Source: an uncultured Eubacteriales bacterium (GTDB taxonomy: Bacteria; Bacillota; Clostridia; Oscillospirales; CAG-272). Taken from it: DNA of 64,000 bases. Below, piece after piece: positions 35,005 to 42,816 of the stretch (its first letter is position 1; each line of letters begins with the position of its first letter). The notes under the pieces were generated by a model that saw only the letters and a program-made list of their open reading frames with translations, was not told where the DNA came from and ran no database searches. The stretch covers positions 23,784 to 87,783 of the forward strand of contig CAJJIY010000003.1 of the NCBI GenBank assembly GCA_905187695.1. The letters are read 5' to 3'. The position numbers and the translations under genes were made by a program.

Positions 35005-35912
35005 ACAGTGCCTCCGATGGAATGATATTTATCAATCATAGCACGGTCTATTGCGCATTTTTCGGCAAGCTCGTCCCAACCGCAGTAATTGGTTAAAATA
35101 TCGCTAAGATGCCTTGTGCGCACACCGTTTTCGATAGTGAAATATTCTATTTTGCCGCTGTGAAGAAGATTAAACATTGTGTCTGTCATTAGCTTGTTAT
35201 CTTTGAAGGAAAGTTCAATATCAGTATCCGACAATGCTATGCGAATTTTGTCAGCAATAGCAAAATACTTGTCATCTTCAATGGCATAAACCAAATCCTT
35301 TTCAGGTTGACCGTAAGTCATATATTGATAGAACTTCCATCTTGACACACGGAATTCCTTGCAGCTTGCGATGTACTCGGCAAGCGGAACAAGACTGTCA
35401 TAATTCACGGGAGTGATTACGCTGTGCAACTTAAGATCAAAGCCTTTAGCAGTGAAATCCGCAAAGCGTTCGCGGAAACGGGAAACATAGTCGCGATACG
35501 GCCCCGTATTTCTTCCAATTTTACTTAGCACCGTCTCGTCAAGTGAATCGAGCGTAATGGTAATTCTATCAACAACGCCAACCAATTGCTCGGTAATATC
35601 AGGTGTCAGATTTACAGCATTTGAAAGCAACTCAACGCGAAGGTTATCTTCCTTGCTCTCGGATTTGAATTGTCGCAAATGACGGATAAGCTCCAAAAAA
35701 TTCGTATTCTTAACTCCCCCAAGAACGGTGGGCTCTCCACCCGATATTGTGAGCTTTCTTACATGAAATTTCTCATAAAGATGCGTTACAAGCTCTTTAA
35801 TCTTTTTCACAGGAAGCTCGGATGCAATCGATTCAGGTGTCGTATCACGGAAGCAATAGCCGCAATTCAAGATGCATCTCGGAGTTGTCATATAATAGAT
35901 GGAATAATACAT
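35001..35912 (-). CDS. Radical SAM enzyme
   Basis: A 303-residue radical SAM protein. CILNCGYCFRDTTPES gives the CxxxCxxC iron-sulfur motif at residues 13-20, followed by KLTISGGEPTVLGG (the GGEP SAM-binding motif) and a TIM-barrel-like body. No additional C-terminal cysteine cluster (SPASM/twitch) is visible, although GWDELAEKCAID ends with one cysteine. It could epimerise, oxidise or rearrange a sugar or peptide. Its place inside a glycosyl operon points to sugar chemistry. Confidence 0.87.
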   Translation of the reverse strand: MYYSIYYMTTPRCILNCGYCFRDTTPESIASELPVKKIKELVTHLYEKFHVRKLTISGGEPTVLGGVKNTNFLELIRHLRQFKSESKEDNLRVELLSNAVNLTPDITEQLVGVVDRITITLDSLDETVLSKIGRNTGPYRDYVSRFRERFADFTAKGFDLKLHSVITPVNYDSLVPLAEYIASCKEFRVSRWKFYQYMTYGQPEKDLVYAIEDDKYFAIADKIRIALSDTDIELSFKDNKLMTDTMFNLLHSGKIEYFTIENGVRTRHLSDILTNYCGWDELAEKCAIDRAMIDKYHSIGGTV

Positions 35913-35920
35913 TTTTACCT

Positions 35921-36490
35921 CTAATCCTCGATATACAAGTCACAGATCTCACGCATCTGTGCCTTTCTTTCTTCTGTGTGATGATCATTAACGCCGATCA
36001 CAGTTGCATTCGCCAATTTAGCCGCGATGCAATGTTTATAATTGTCGTCTATTAACAAAAGCAAAGGTTGTGAGTAATAAGCCTCATCCTTTCGCTCGTC
36101 ACCGACAGTAATGATCTCATCAAAAATATTGATGTTATAATGTGAAAGCCACTGCCGAACAAGCTCACTTGGTTCTCGGGTGATAATAGTTATTTTACTA
36201 CCGATAGGCAAAGAGCGAACAGTTGACAATACGAGTTCTTTTGGAGCATGCTTGACGTATGCGAGTTTAGCACACTCTAACAGTTCGTTAGCGCATTCTC
36301 CAAGTTGGGAGTTGATAAGTCCTTGCCATTCTGCAAAGGTACATTTATCGAATGAATCAATTGTTGATACAGAGGGCTGCTGTTTTTTTCGTTCACACAA
36401 AAGCAGATATGCCTCTATCCAACAACCATTGGAGTCTATGAGCGTGCCGTCGAAATCGACAAGCGTTGTTTTTATGTGTGTTGATATCAT
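35921..36490 (-). CDS. HAD-superfamily hydrolase B
   Basis: A 189-residue HAD protein with a complete motif I (LVDFDGTLIDSNG), motif II TIITREPSEL and a C-terminal LLLIDDNYKHCIAAKLA as motif IV. The helical cap has an unusual size and it differs clearly from the Cof-like protein downstream, so the operon carries two distinct HAD phosphatases. The stop of the Smr-domain gene overlaps its start (4 bases). Confidence 0.78.
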   Translation of the reverse strand: MISTHIKTTLVDFDGTLIDSNGCWIEAYLLLCERKKQQPSVSTIDSFDKCTFAEWQGLINSQLGECANELLECAKLAYVKHAPKELVLSTVRSLPIGSKITIITREPSELVRQWLSHYNINIFDEIITVGDERKDEAYYSQPLLLLIDDNYKHCIAAKLANATVIGVNDHHTEERKAQMREICDLYIED

Positions 36491-36822
36491 AATTCAACCA
36501 CCGTAACACCGTTATTGCACACACGCATGAGCTGTTCAAGCTCTTGATACTTGTTTTTTAACTCCAAAGCCTTGAAATTAAAGAGAGTAAAGTCCTCACC
36601 AAAGATTACGGTCTTGACCTTGCCGTTCCGCTCCTGTGCTTTCAACCATTGACGGGCTTTTTCGCATATAGCACCGCCTTTTCCGGTGCTTCCGTAGCCA
36701 TGTATAATTAACACGCACTGACACTTGTCTCGTTTAAGCTTCACAATAGAATCTTGTAAATATCTCATAGCATCCGCAACCAAAGGCATATCTTGCTTAA
36801 TATTGATTTCAGTATATTTCAT
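36487..36822 (-). CDS. Smr-domain small protein
   Basis: A 111-residue single-domain protein. After an MKYTEINIKQDMPLVADAM lead, LIIHGYGSTGKGGAI matches the Smr (MutS2 C-terminal-like) HGxGxG...R core. Stand-alone Smr proteins may nick or bind branched nucleic acids. Here, as first gene of a sugar operon, its purpose is unclear. The ATG at 36822 has GGAGG (36828-36832) 5 bases upstream; a 15-base longer version lacks a site. Confidence 0.75.
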   Translation of the reverse strand: MKYTEINIKQDMPLVADAMRYLQDSIVKLKRDKCQCVLIIHGYGSTGKGGAICEKARQWLKAQERNGKVKTVIFGEDFTLFNFKALELKNKYQELEQLMRVCNNGVTVVEL

Positions 36823-36873
36823 AATATCCTCCGCCAAATCGTATTTGCTTCGGGATACAAATATCCATTAAAA

Positions 36874-36946
36874 ATTATATCACAAAATTATTAACAAATC
36901 AATGTATTTCACAATACTTGACAAATTTTGCAAAAGGTGCTATAAT
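36874..36946. promoter_or_regulatory. Divergent promoter pair controlling the cargo operon and a plus-strand RNA
   Basis: Minus strand: TTGATT (36897-36902), 17 bases, TATAAT (36874-36879), driving the nine-gene operon. Plus strand: TTGACA (36918-36923), 17-base spacer ending TGC, TATAAT (36941-36946), a near-perfect extended promoter for the structured RNA/HTH gene. The -35 boxes are only 15 bases apart, so the two promoters probably influence each other. Confidence 0.87.
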
Positions 36947-36952
36947 AATCGG

Positions 36953-37135
36953 CGAGCCATTTGAAGCATCCTTGGCAACAGGGATAGCACGGTGCGTTTT
37001 AACGCAGCGCATCGAGCCATTCGGATGGTGAAATTGAATATTTTCATAAAATCAGATGACCGCTAAAAGCGGTAAAGTAGGTCAATGCGGGGATCTTTGA
37101 CCGAAACTGTATGTCTCTTAAACAGAGGTTTTTGT
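36953..37135 (+). ncRNA. Hairpin-rich leader or small RNA of unknown class
   Basis: Downstream of the strong promoter, about 180 bases lack a good ORF but contain successive perfect stems: ATCCTTG-GCAA-CAGGGAT (36968-36985, a GNRA tetraloop), TGCGT-TTTA-ACGCA (36993-37006), CCAT-TCGG-ATGG (37017-37028), ACCGCT-AAA-AGCGGT (37059-37073), GGTCAA...TTGACC (37080-37102) and CTCT...AGAG followed by GTTTTT (37115-37132). CGAGCCATT occurs twice (36953 and 37013 areas). I do not recognise a known riboswitch. It may be a cis-regulator of the HTH gene or an independent RNA. Confidence 0.55.
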
Positions 37136-37166
37136 AAAATGTATGAAGAAAGAAATGAGGTACATT

Positions 37167-37490
37167 ATGACACAAAACCGCACCGATTTAGGAAAAGTTG
37201 TAGGGGCAAATTTAAGGCGTCTGATTAAAGGGTCAGCGTACCGTACGCAAGCGGAATTTGCCTATGCATTCGGCGTCGACGAGCGAACCGTCAGAAGATG
37301 GGTGAGCAGTGGGATCGAAAAGGTCTACATCATCGACGAAATCGCGCACTTCTTTAAGATAGACCGCATGAACCTCCTCTCAGAACGAGAGGAGGTTTCT
37401 CCTTTTTATAGGACAAAACGTGTCCTAACACTTTCTCATAATATCTGCTATAATGTTATTCGTCAAAGGCGTTCATTGAAAATAGAATAG
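37167..37490 (+). CDS. Small helix-turn-helix (XRE-like) protein
   Basis: A 107-residue protein: VVGANLRRLIKGSAYRTQAE then FAYAFGVDERTVRRWVSSGI, a Cro/CI-type helix-turn-helix, followed by IIDEIAHFFKIDRMNLLS. The C-terminal 30 residues are basic and without motif. I prefer the ATG at 37167 (GAGG 6 bases upstream) to the one 24 bases earlier. It follows the structured RNA and likely regulates the divergent promoters or element genes. Confidence 0.72.
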   Translation: MTQNRTDLGKVVGANLRRLIKGSAYRTQAEFAYAFGVDERTVRRWVSSGIEKVYIIDEIAHFFKIDRMNLLSEREEVSPFYRTKRVLTLSHNICYNVIRQRRSLKIE

Positions 37491-37557
37491 TCGAAGGAGG
37501 AGCGTGGAATCGACGGATTCCTTTGACAAAATGTATTATGAGAAAGGAAAAAGATGT

Positions 37558-38316
37558 ATGACAAATAGCAAATATTACAGAGTTGGAGCATTTTTTAGAA
37601 GCGAGGATAGCAAGCAGATTATCATTCAGGTTCATGACCGTAAGGAGGCAGAAGCATGGGTGCCTCGAGTCAAGGAGATGCTCTATCCCGGCGAGAACAC
37701 AGAAAATTACAGAGTGAGCATTTTTGAGTTCAAGTTGCAGATAAATCTGAGCAATCTGAACCATTATCGAATCACCGTTGAACGCCCAGTAAAACGCGAG
37801 TTTAAGAATTGGGAAGAAGAAAACATCTACGATAACTCACTTGCCTTTGATGGCATTGTAGAAGCTGAAGATGAGGAAAGCGCCAAGAGTAAATTTATCG
37901 AAGAATGGTTCGAGTTTTATTCACTTGGTAAAAAGCCGGAAGAGTATGACCTGTATGTAGATGAAGTTCCGGTGAAGGAACTGATTGAAAAGGAGCAAAG
38001 AATGCTTCGTCAAAGGCTCATAAGCAGCTATGCTCGTGATCGTTACGGCGATATGCCGGTTCGAGAATTCTGCAAAATGATGAGGCAGGATGAATCTCCC
38101 GAGAAGGATAAGATGTTTTATGAAGAACTCAAAAATCATCTGCATCGCCTCCGCATCGTGGAATATCTTGAAAAAAGGTTAGACCTTGAACGGATCACGC
38201 ACGCAGAGTTCAATCGAATTTGTGACGAGTTGTGTGCGGCAAAAGTTGGTGACGAATTTGAAAGAATTAAGCGTGCCGCAACTGAGAAATACGGAAAGGA
38301 AGGTATAACCGATTGA
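37558..38316 (+). CDS. Uncharacterised charged protein
   Basis: No family recognised. The ATG at 37558 has AAAGGA 9 bases upstream and gives 252 residues; a GTG at 37504 right behind AAGGAGG (3-base spacing) would add 18. The N-terminal half is beta-rich (YYRVGAFFRSEDSKQIIIQV, YRITVERPVKREF), the rest is highly helical and charged (many E/K/R, LEKRLDLERI), with EEWFEFYSLG in the middle. It ends by overlapping a TTG start for an exonuclease fragment. Composition fits the A+T-richer cargo DNA. Confidence 0.6.
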   Translation: MTNSKYYRVGAFFRSEDSKQIIIQVHDRKEAEAWVPRVKEMLYPGENTENYRVSIFEFKLQINLSNLNHYRITVERPVKREFKNWEEENIYDNSLAFDGIVEAEDEESAKSKFIEEWFEFYSLGKKPEEYDLYVDEVPVKELIEKEQRMLRQRLISSYARDRYGDMPVREFCKMMRQDESPEKDKMFYEELKNHLHRLRIVEYLEKRLDLERITHAEFNRICDELCAAKVGDEFERIKRAATEKYGKEGITD

Positions 38317-38369
38317 AATATTTATTTTTTGATATAGAGTGTGCAGATGGTGGTAAAGCCACCATCTGT
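38313..38369 (+). pseudogene. 5' fragment of a DEDD 3'-5' exonuclease gene, cut by the insertion sequence
   Basis: A TTG overlapping the preceding stop, with AAGGAAGG about 7 bases upstream, starts KYLFFDIECADGGKATIC, which matches the first strand (FFDIE, Exo I motif) of DnaQ-like exonucleases of Gram-positive phages and mobile elements. After 19 codons the frame runs straight into the terminal repeat of the IS1182-type element. The rest of the gene is not seen on the far side, so insertion was accompanied or followed by deletion. Confidence 0.55.
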
Positions 38370-39959
38370 CAGTCTGTCGAAAAACGGTCATCAAGGGAAA
38401 GTCGAGAAGGGATTTTTGGAAAATAGACGAGAGAAAAAGGAGAAAAAAGCAAAGAAATCGGAGGGATGGTTATCTCTCCACTTTCTTTTTGCGAATTTTT
38501 TGAGATTCATGGCAGCAAATTTAAGCCTTACCCAATTAGAGACTTGGGCGAGGCCGCGGTAGGGTGTATAACGCATCGCGTGTTTTTCTTTTGCATCCGC
38601 AAAGACCCGTTCAATGGTTTCTTTGCGTTGCTTGTAAAGGTCGGCATACTTGGGAGTATAGCGTGCGTCATCGGCAAGCTCTTCGTAATCCTTCCAAATA
38701 TGCCTTTGTACGACCTTCACAGAATCCTTGGAATGTGTGCAAAGATGTCTTTTCGGGCAATTCTTACATATTTCGGGATTGCTCTTGTATTCTCTGTATC
38801 CGTCTCGATTGGTCGTACTGTATGTAAGCGTATGGTACTCAGGACAAATGATGCAATCGTAATACTCATCGTATTCGTACTTCCACCATTCGTGTCCGCC
38901 GTCCATTGTTTGAGGTCTTTTGTATGCCGTACTGAGAACACGATTGTTATCAAATACCTTTTTGCAAATATGGGGAGTTTTGTAAGCACTGTCTGCTACA
39001 ATGGTTTCTACCTCGGGAAACCTTTCGGTCACTTTTTCATATACGTCATCAAATGCTACGCTATCATGTACGTTGCCGGGAGTTATTATGGTTTCCAGTA
39101 TATATCCGTGCTTATCACATGCGGTGTGTGCTTCGTATGCGAATTGTCTTTTGTGGTCGCCTTTTACGAAAAGTCCGCTGTCGGGGTCAGTTACACTTTG
39201 GATAACTGTCTTCATCTTTTTGCGGCGAGCTAATTTCTTCTTTGATGTATTCTTATTCGGCTTTGAGGGTTTGGGAGGCTCATTGTTGTGATGCTCGTCC
39301 TCAAACGGCTTTTTGCCGTGCTCCTCTCGGTCGGCATTGACCTCTTCCATCAGTTCCTTTGCATATCTTTTCGATGCTACGGGTACTTCTGCTTGTATCT
39401 TCTTTTTGTTGTTTGCGTTTGCCTTGATGTGTGTGCCGTCGATGAATACCGCTGTGGGCGACAGATATCCCGCTTCCGCTATTTCGTTCAAGATCCAAGA
39501 AAATATCTGATCCACCGTTTCGCTTGTAAATCTGTGCCTGAAATTGTAGCTGAGTGTGGAAAAATGAGGCGTTTCATCCTGTAATCCATGCCCCAGAAAC
39601 CAACGGTACGCCATATTCACTTTTACCTCTGATGCCGTTCTTCTCAGCGAAGGCAATCCGTACAGATGCTGGATCAACACCATTTTGACCGGCACTACGG
39701 GATCAATACTCGGTCTGCCATTGTCTTCACTATACAGATCTTCTACCATCCCATAGAGCTTGTCAAAATCTACTGCAGCTTCAATCTTCCTGAGCAGATG
39801 ATCCTTCGGTACAAGGTCTTCCAATCATACCATTGCCATGATATCTCTTCCGTTTTGCCCCTTGCTTAACATTTCTTCACCGCCTGTCTTTTCTCTCCTC
39901 TATTTTACCATATTCTAAGCAAAAAAGCCACCTTATATGGTGACTTTTTCGACAGTCTG
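38370..39959. mobile_element. IS1182-family insertion sequence
   Basis: About 1.59 kb. The ends CAGTCTGTCGAAAAA (38370-38384) and, inverted, CAGACTGTCGAAAAA (39945-39959) form imperfect inverted repeats with one mismatch. It contains one transposase gene on the minus strand. I see no convincing target duplication. Confidence 0.83.
38391..39872 (-). pseudogene. IS1182-family transposase with an in-frame TGA near the start
   Basis: The natural start is the ATG at 39872 (MLSKGQNGRDIMAMV, standard for the family), but codon 16 is TGA (39825-39827) where relatives have a cysteine codon. From there LEDLVPKDHLLRKIEAAVDF continues uninterrupted for 477 residues with the DDE landmarks of IS1182: FIDGTHIKANANNKK, TIVADSAYKTPHICKKV and ERVFADAKEKHAMRYTPYRG. 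A TTG directly after the TGA could restart translation without 15 residues. The transposase is therefore either freshly inactivated or reinitiated. Confidence 0.85.
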
Positions 39960-40131
39960 AGGGTGGGGTTTTTCCCCCAGCCTACTTTTTAAACGAATCT
40001 AACATCTCTATGCGGTCTGGATCAAATCATCCCAGCCCACTTTTTTGTGTGATTTGGTTGTGGCCCCAAGGGCCACGACCACATTAAAAGTCGAAACATT
40101 ATGGGCGCTCAAAAAAATTTTGCAAAAATAT

Positions 40132-40204
40132 GAAACATTTTGTTCCAAACCTATTGACAAGAGGAAAATCCTGTGTTATAATGTCGAATGGAACAATTTG
40201 TTCC
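40132..40204 (+). promoter_or_regulatory. lexA-like gene promoter flanked by two operators
   Basis: TTGACA (40154-40159), 17 bases, TATAAT (40177-40182). A perfect palindrome GGAACAATTTGTTCC lies at 40190-40204, between promoter and start. A near copy GAAACATTTTGTTCC lies at 40132-40146, upstream of the -35. Both are GAAC-N5-GTTC-like, one base longer than the usual Gram-positive LexA box, as expected for autorepression by a variant repressor. Confidence 0.85.
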
Positions 40205-40215
40205 AAGGAGAAGCG

Positions 40216-40836
40216 ATGAGTAGAACTGCCGATTCGAAAAAGCAGATCATCCTTGACTTCATCAACGAATACTACGGAAGCTGCGGTGAAACGCCCACAG
40301 TGCGTGACATCGCAGCAGGGACAGGTATTGCCGTTACGAGCGTACATCGTTATCTTTCTGCCATGAAAGAAGACGGCGAGCTGGAATACAACGGTCGCCG
40401 TTCCGTCAGCACTCGCCGCATGGAGATGGAGCAGGTCGCTCACGCCATGCCCGTGCTTGGCTACGTAGCCTGCGGAGAAGGTCAGGAAGAAACCGAGCAG
40501 GTCATCGAATACATTCGCATGCCCGAATCCTTGGTTGGCAAGGGCGAATTCTTTGCGCTGATTGCAAAGGGCGAATCGATGATCGACGCAGGGATTCATC
40601 CCGGCGATTACGTGATGATCCGCAAGCAGAACACCGCAGAGATCGGTGACATTGTCGTTGCACTTGATGGGGGACTCAACAACCTGAAAGTCCTCGGCTT
40701 CAACAATGCCAAGGGCAGATATTTCCTCCGCTCCTGCAACGAGGACAAAGAACGCTATGGTGACATCTATCCCAAAGAACTCCGGATCCAGGGCGTTGCC
40801 GTTTGTGTTGCACACAGGCTCAAAAAGACGCTGTAA
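40216..40836 (+). CDS. lexA: LexA-like self-cleaving repressor (S24)
   Basis: A 206-residue protein with a winged-helix N-terminus (TPTVRDIAAGTGIAVTSVHR) and an S24 peptidase C-terminus. Cleavage would be at C86-G87 (YVACGEG), the catalytic serine is S121 in KGESMIDAG and the lysine K158 in LNNLKVL. The Cys-Gly cleavage pair replaces the usual Ala-Gly. AAGGAG precedes the ATG at 40216. It probably couples element genes to DNA damage, and should bind the two palindromes around its promoter. It is element-borne, not necessarily the host's main LexA. Confidence 0.87.
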   Translation: MSRTADSKKQIILDFINEYYGSCGETPTVRDIAAGTGIAVTSVHRYLSAMKEDGELEYNGRRSVSTRRMEMEQVAHAMPVLGYVACGEGQEETEQVIEYIRMPESLVGKGEFFALIAKGESMIDAGIHPGDYVMIRKQNTAEIGDIVVALDGGLNNLKVLGFNNAKGRYFLRSCNEDKERYGDIYPKELRIQGVAVCVAHRLKKTL

Positions 40837-40941
40837 CCTTACCTTTCACATAACAGCATCTTTGCCGATTCACAATTGAATATTTCTTTATCTATCGCGC
40901 AAAAAACACGATTCATCCTCCCGACCTCTTAACCGGGAATC

Positions 40942-41036
40942 AAGGGTAGGTATCTGTTGCGTTAGAGTGTACATAGGAAAACCATAAGTTTTGGCTTATG
41001 TTTTTTCGTTATGCTCTGCAACAGATGCCTACCCTT
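40942..41036. repeat. Long inverted repeat with 19-base arms and nested hairpin
   Basis: AAGGGTAGGTATCTGTTGC (40942-40960) pairs with 41018-41036 over all 19 positions, with a single G-U wobble. The 57-base loop contains CATAAG-TTTTGG-CTTATG. T6 follows the right arm, so on the plus strand it can act as a terminator; it could also be a small RNA, a MITE-like element or part of the transfer origin. Confidence 0.7.
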
Positions 41037-41040
41037 TTTT

Positions 41041-41497
41041 GTGTTTTCAAAAATAAGGCAGAAGAAAAGCAGAGCCACATATCGGGAAACGAGGTGACAG
41101 GCTCATTTCTCAAACAAAAATCTATTTAGGAAAGGAGGTTTGAAAAAGAACGCTTCCACGCCGAAGATTGAGCAGGGTTGTTGAAGCGCAGCCAATGCAT
41201 GGGGCAACCGTCCGCTCCACCCTCATTCAACTGGAGATACCCCACATCGATCAAGGGCGCGAGAGCATCAGAATCCGCGATACACGCCCCATGTATCGAG
41301 TGCCTCAAGTGACTCTGTTTCTTCTGCTCTTACAGATTCCGTCCCTTTCGTCCCTTGCGTTCCTGCACAGGATGTCGGATGAAGCGTTTATCGCGCGCCA
41401 GTTTCGCCTTTGTATTACGACCGCCGATTTCGGCGGCCGCAAAGGCATCGGGCTAAGCCCATACCCCTATTATATTTTACAAGAAAGGAGTCCTTGA
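41041..41497 (+). other. Gene-poor region upstream of mobC, probable oriT
   Basis: No convincing gene. It carries several hairpins: CGATACA...TGTATCG (41278-41298), CCGCCGATTTCGGCGG (41421-41436) and GGGCTAAGCCC (41450-41460), the last followed by ATACCCCTAT just before mobC. Its position directly upstream of mobC/relaxase makes it the natural place for the transfer origin; the nick site is not identified. Confidence 0.5.
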
Positions 41498-41818
41498 ATG
41501 GACAATCAAGACACTAAAAGTTCAATCATTGCATTCAGAGTCACGCCCGAGGAAAGAGCGTGGATCGAGAAATATTCCTACGGTAATTATCGCGTCATCA
41601 GCGATTTTGTTCGGGATTGTATCTTCGAAAAAGACATCGTTATCGTCAAAGGCCTCGATGAATTCTCAAATGAATTACGGCGCATCGGGAACAATCTCAA
41701 CCAGCTCACACGAACTGTCAACGCAGGGTACGTCCGCGCTGTTGACCTCACCGAAACCAAGGAGGAGGTGGAAAAACTGTGGCAATCGTTAAATTCGTTA
41801 CTGCGCGATGCCCTATGA
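41498..41818 (+). CDS. mobC: MobC-like relaxosome accessory protein
   Basis: A 106-residue protein. The N-terminus IIAFRVTPEERAWIEKYS is ribbon-helix-helix-like, the C-terminal half FSNELRRIGNNLNQLTRTVN is the MobC signature. It helps the relaxase open DNA at oriT. AAAGGAG precedes the start. The last 40 bases overlap the relaxase gene. Confidence 0.87.
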   Translation: MDNQDTKSSIIAFRVTPEERAWIEKYSYGNYRVISDFVRDCIFEKDIVIVKGLDEFSNELRRIGNNLNQLTRTVNAGYVRAVDLTETKEEVEKLWQSLNSLLRDAL

Positions 41819-42765
41819 ATAATATCTTTCCGTATGTGATGAATCCCAAGAAAACGGATGGCGGTGTCCTCGTCTCAGGCATCAATTGTATGCCCGAAAC
41901 CGCGCTGAATGAATTCCGTTTTGTCAAAAATAAATTCGGCAAGACAGACGGCAGACAGTACTATCATATCGTGCAATCCTTCAGTCCGGACGATAATCTT
42001 GACGCTGAAACCGCCCATGAGATTGGTCTGAAGTTTGCCGAATTCTTTCCCGGATATCAGATTGTAGTCGCCAGCCATTGCAATACTTCACACCTCCACA
42101 ACCACATCATAATGAACTCCGTGAACATGGAAAACGGCAAAAAGTTTCACCAAACAGCACGCGAGCTGGCGCGGGTAAAGGAATATTCCAACAAGCTTTG
42201 TCAGGAGTATGGGCTCTCGGTTACCGAGGTGAAATCCTCCGCTCAGCTGTACCACAAGTGGAAGGATATGCTTATCAGAAAGGCCTTTTTCATTGCCAAT
42301 CGCACACGTTCCAAGGAAGAATTCATCTGGGAGATGGAGATGCACGGCTACAAGGTTGACTGGAAGGACAACCATAAGTATATCACTTTAACCACGCCCG
42401 ACGGTCATAAATGCCGTGACAACAAGCTCTTTGCAGAGCAGCTCCTGCGAAAGAATCTGGAGATCTACTATCTCCTCGGCGGTTGTGAATCGGGGCTTGC
42501 GGATCAGTACAAGTCGTATGTCAACGACCTTCGACCTGAACACAGCTACACGGTGGGCGACGGACTCTTCAATCTTTTGAAAAATCTGCTCGAAACCATG
42601 CCCTACGATGAATTATTCACCCCGCCGGTTGAAGACCATCAGCTCGACAAAATGACTGTGATGATGCTGGAGATGATGGGCATCAAGGTCGAGCCTAAAG
42701 CTCTCATTTACTATTCCGCTAATAATCAGCAGGAGGAAGAACAAGGCTATGGACTTTGGATGTAA
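41779..42765 (+). CDS. Relaxase/mobilisation nuclease (MobA/VirD2 type)
   Basis: A 328-residue protein with the relaxase N-terminal domain: YYHIVQSFSPDD (motif with first histidine), ETAHEIGLKFAEFFPGYQIV and SHCNTSHLHNHIIMNSVN carrying the HxH metal motif. It nicks oriT and leads the strand into a recipient. It is on the short side (relatives are often 400-500 residues), but the catalytic domain is complete. The start overlaps mobC by 40 bases. Confidence 0.9.
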   Translation: MAIVKFVTARCPMNNIFPYVMNPKKTDGGVLVSGINCMPETALNEFRFVKNKFGKTDGRQYYHIVQSFSPDDNLDAETAHEIGLKFAEFFPGYQIVVASHCNTSHLHNHIIMNSVNMENGKKFHQTARELARVKEYSNKLCQEYGLSVTEVKSSAQLYHKWKDMLIRKAFFIANRTRSKEEFIWEMEMHGYKVDWKDNHKYITLTTPDGHKCRDNKLFAEQLLRKNLEIYYLLGGCESGLADQYKSYVNDLRPEHSYTVGDGLFNLLKNLLETMPYDELFTPPVEDHQLDKMTVMMLEMMGIKVEPKALIYYSANNQQEEEQGYGLWM

Positions 42766-42816
42766 TCAAATATTGCGCCGCAAAACAAAGAAAAAGACAA
42801 TTTAGGAAGGAATTTA

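Noticed and set aside
36953..37135. Cyclic-di-GMP or other known riboswitch
   Set aside because: The GNRA stem and GC stems invite comparison, but the conserved core bases of the GEMM, THF, preQ1 and fluoride classes are not present.
38340..38369. AGATGGTGG...CCACCATCT palindrome as a terminator before the IS
   Set aside because: No T-run follows, and the bases encode the conserved start of the exonuclease fragment, so the palindrome is better explained as coding sequence.
40942..41040. CRISPR-like or iteron array around the long inverted repeat
   Set aside because: Only one inverted pair, no regularly spaced direct repeats. No CRISPR array or cas gene was seen anywhere in the window.
41168..41497. 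109-codon plus-strand frame ending just before mobC
   Set aside because: TTG start without a ribosome site, no protein-like composition, lies in the hairpin-rich oriT-like region.
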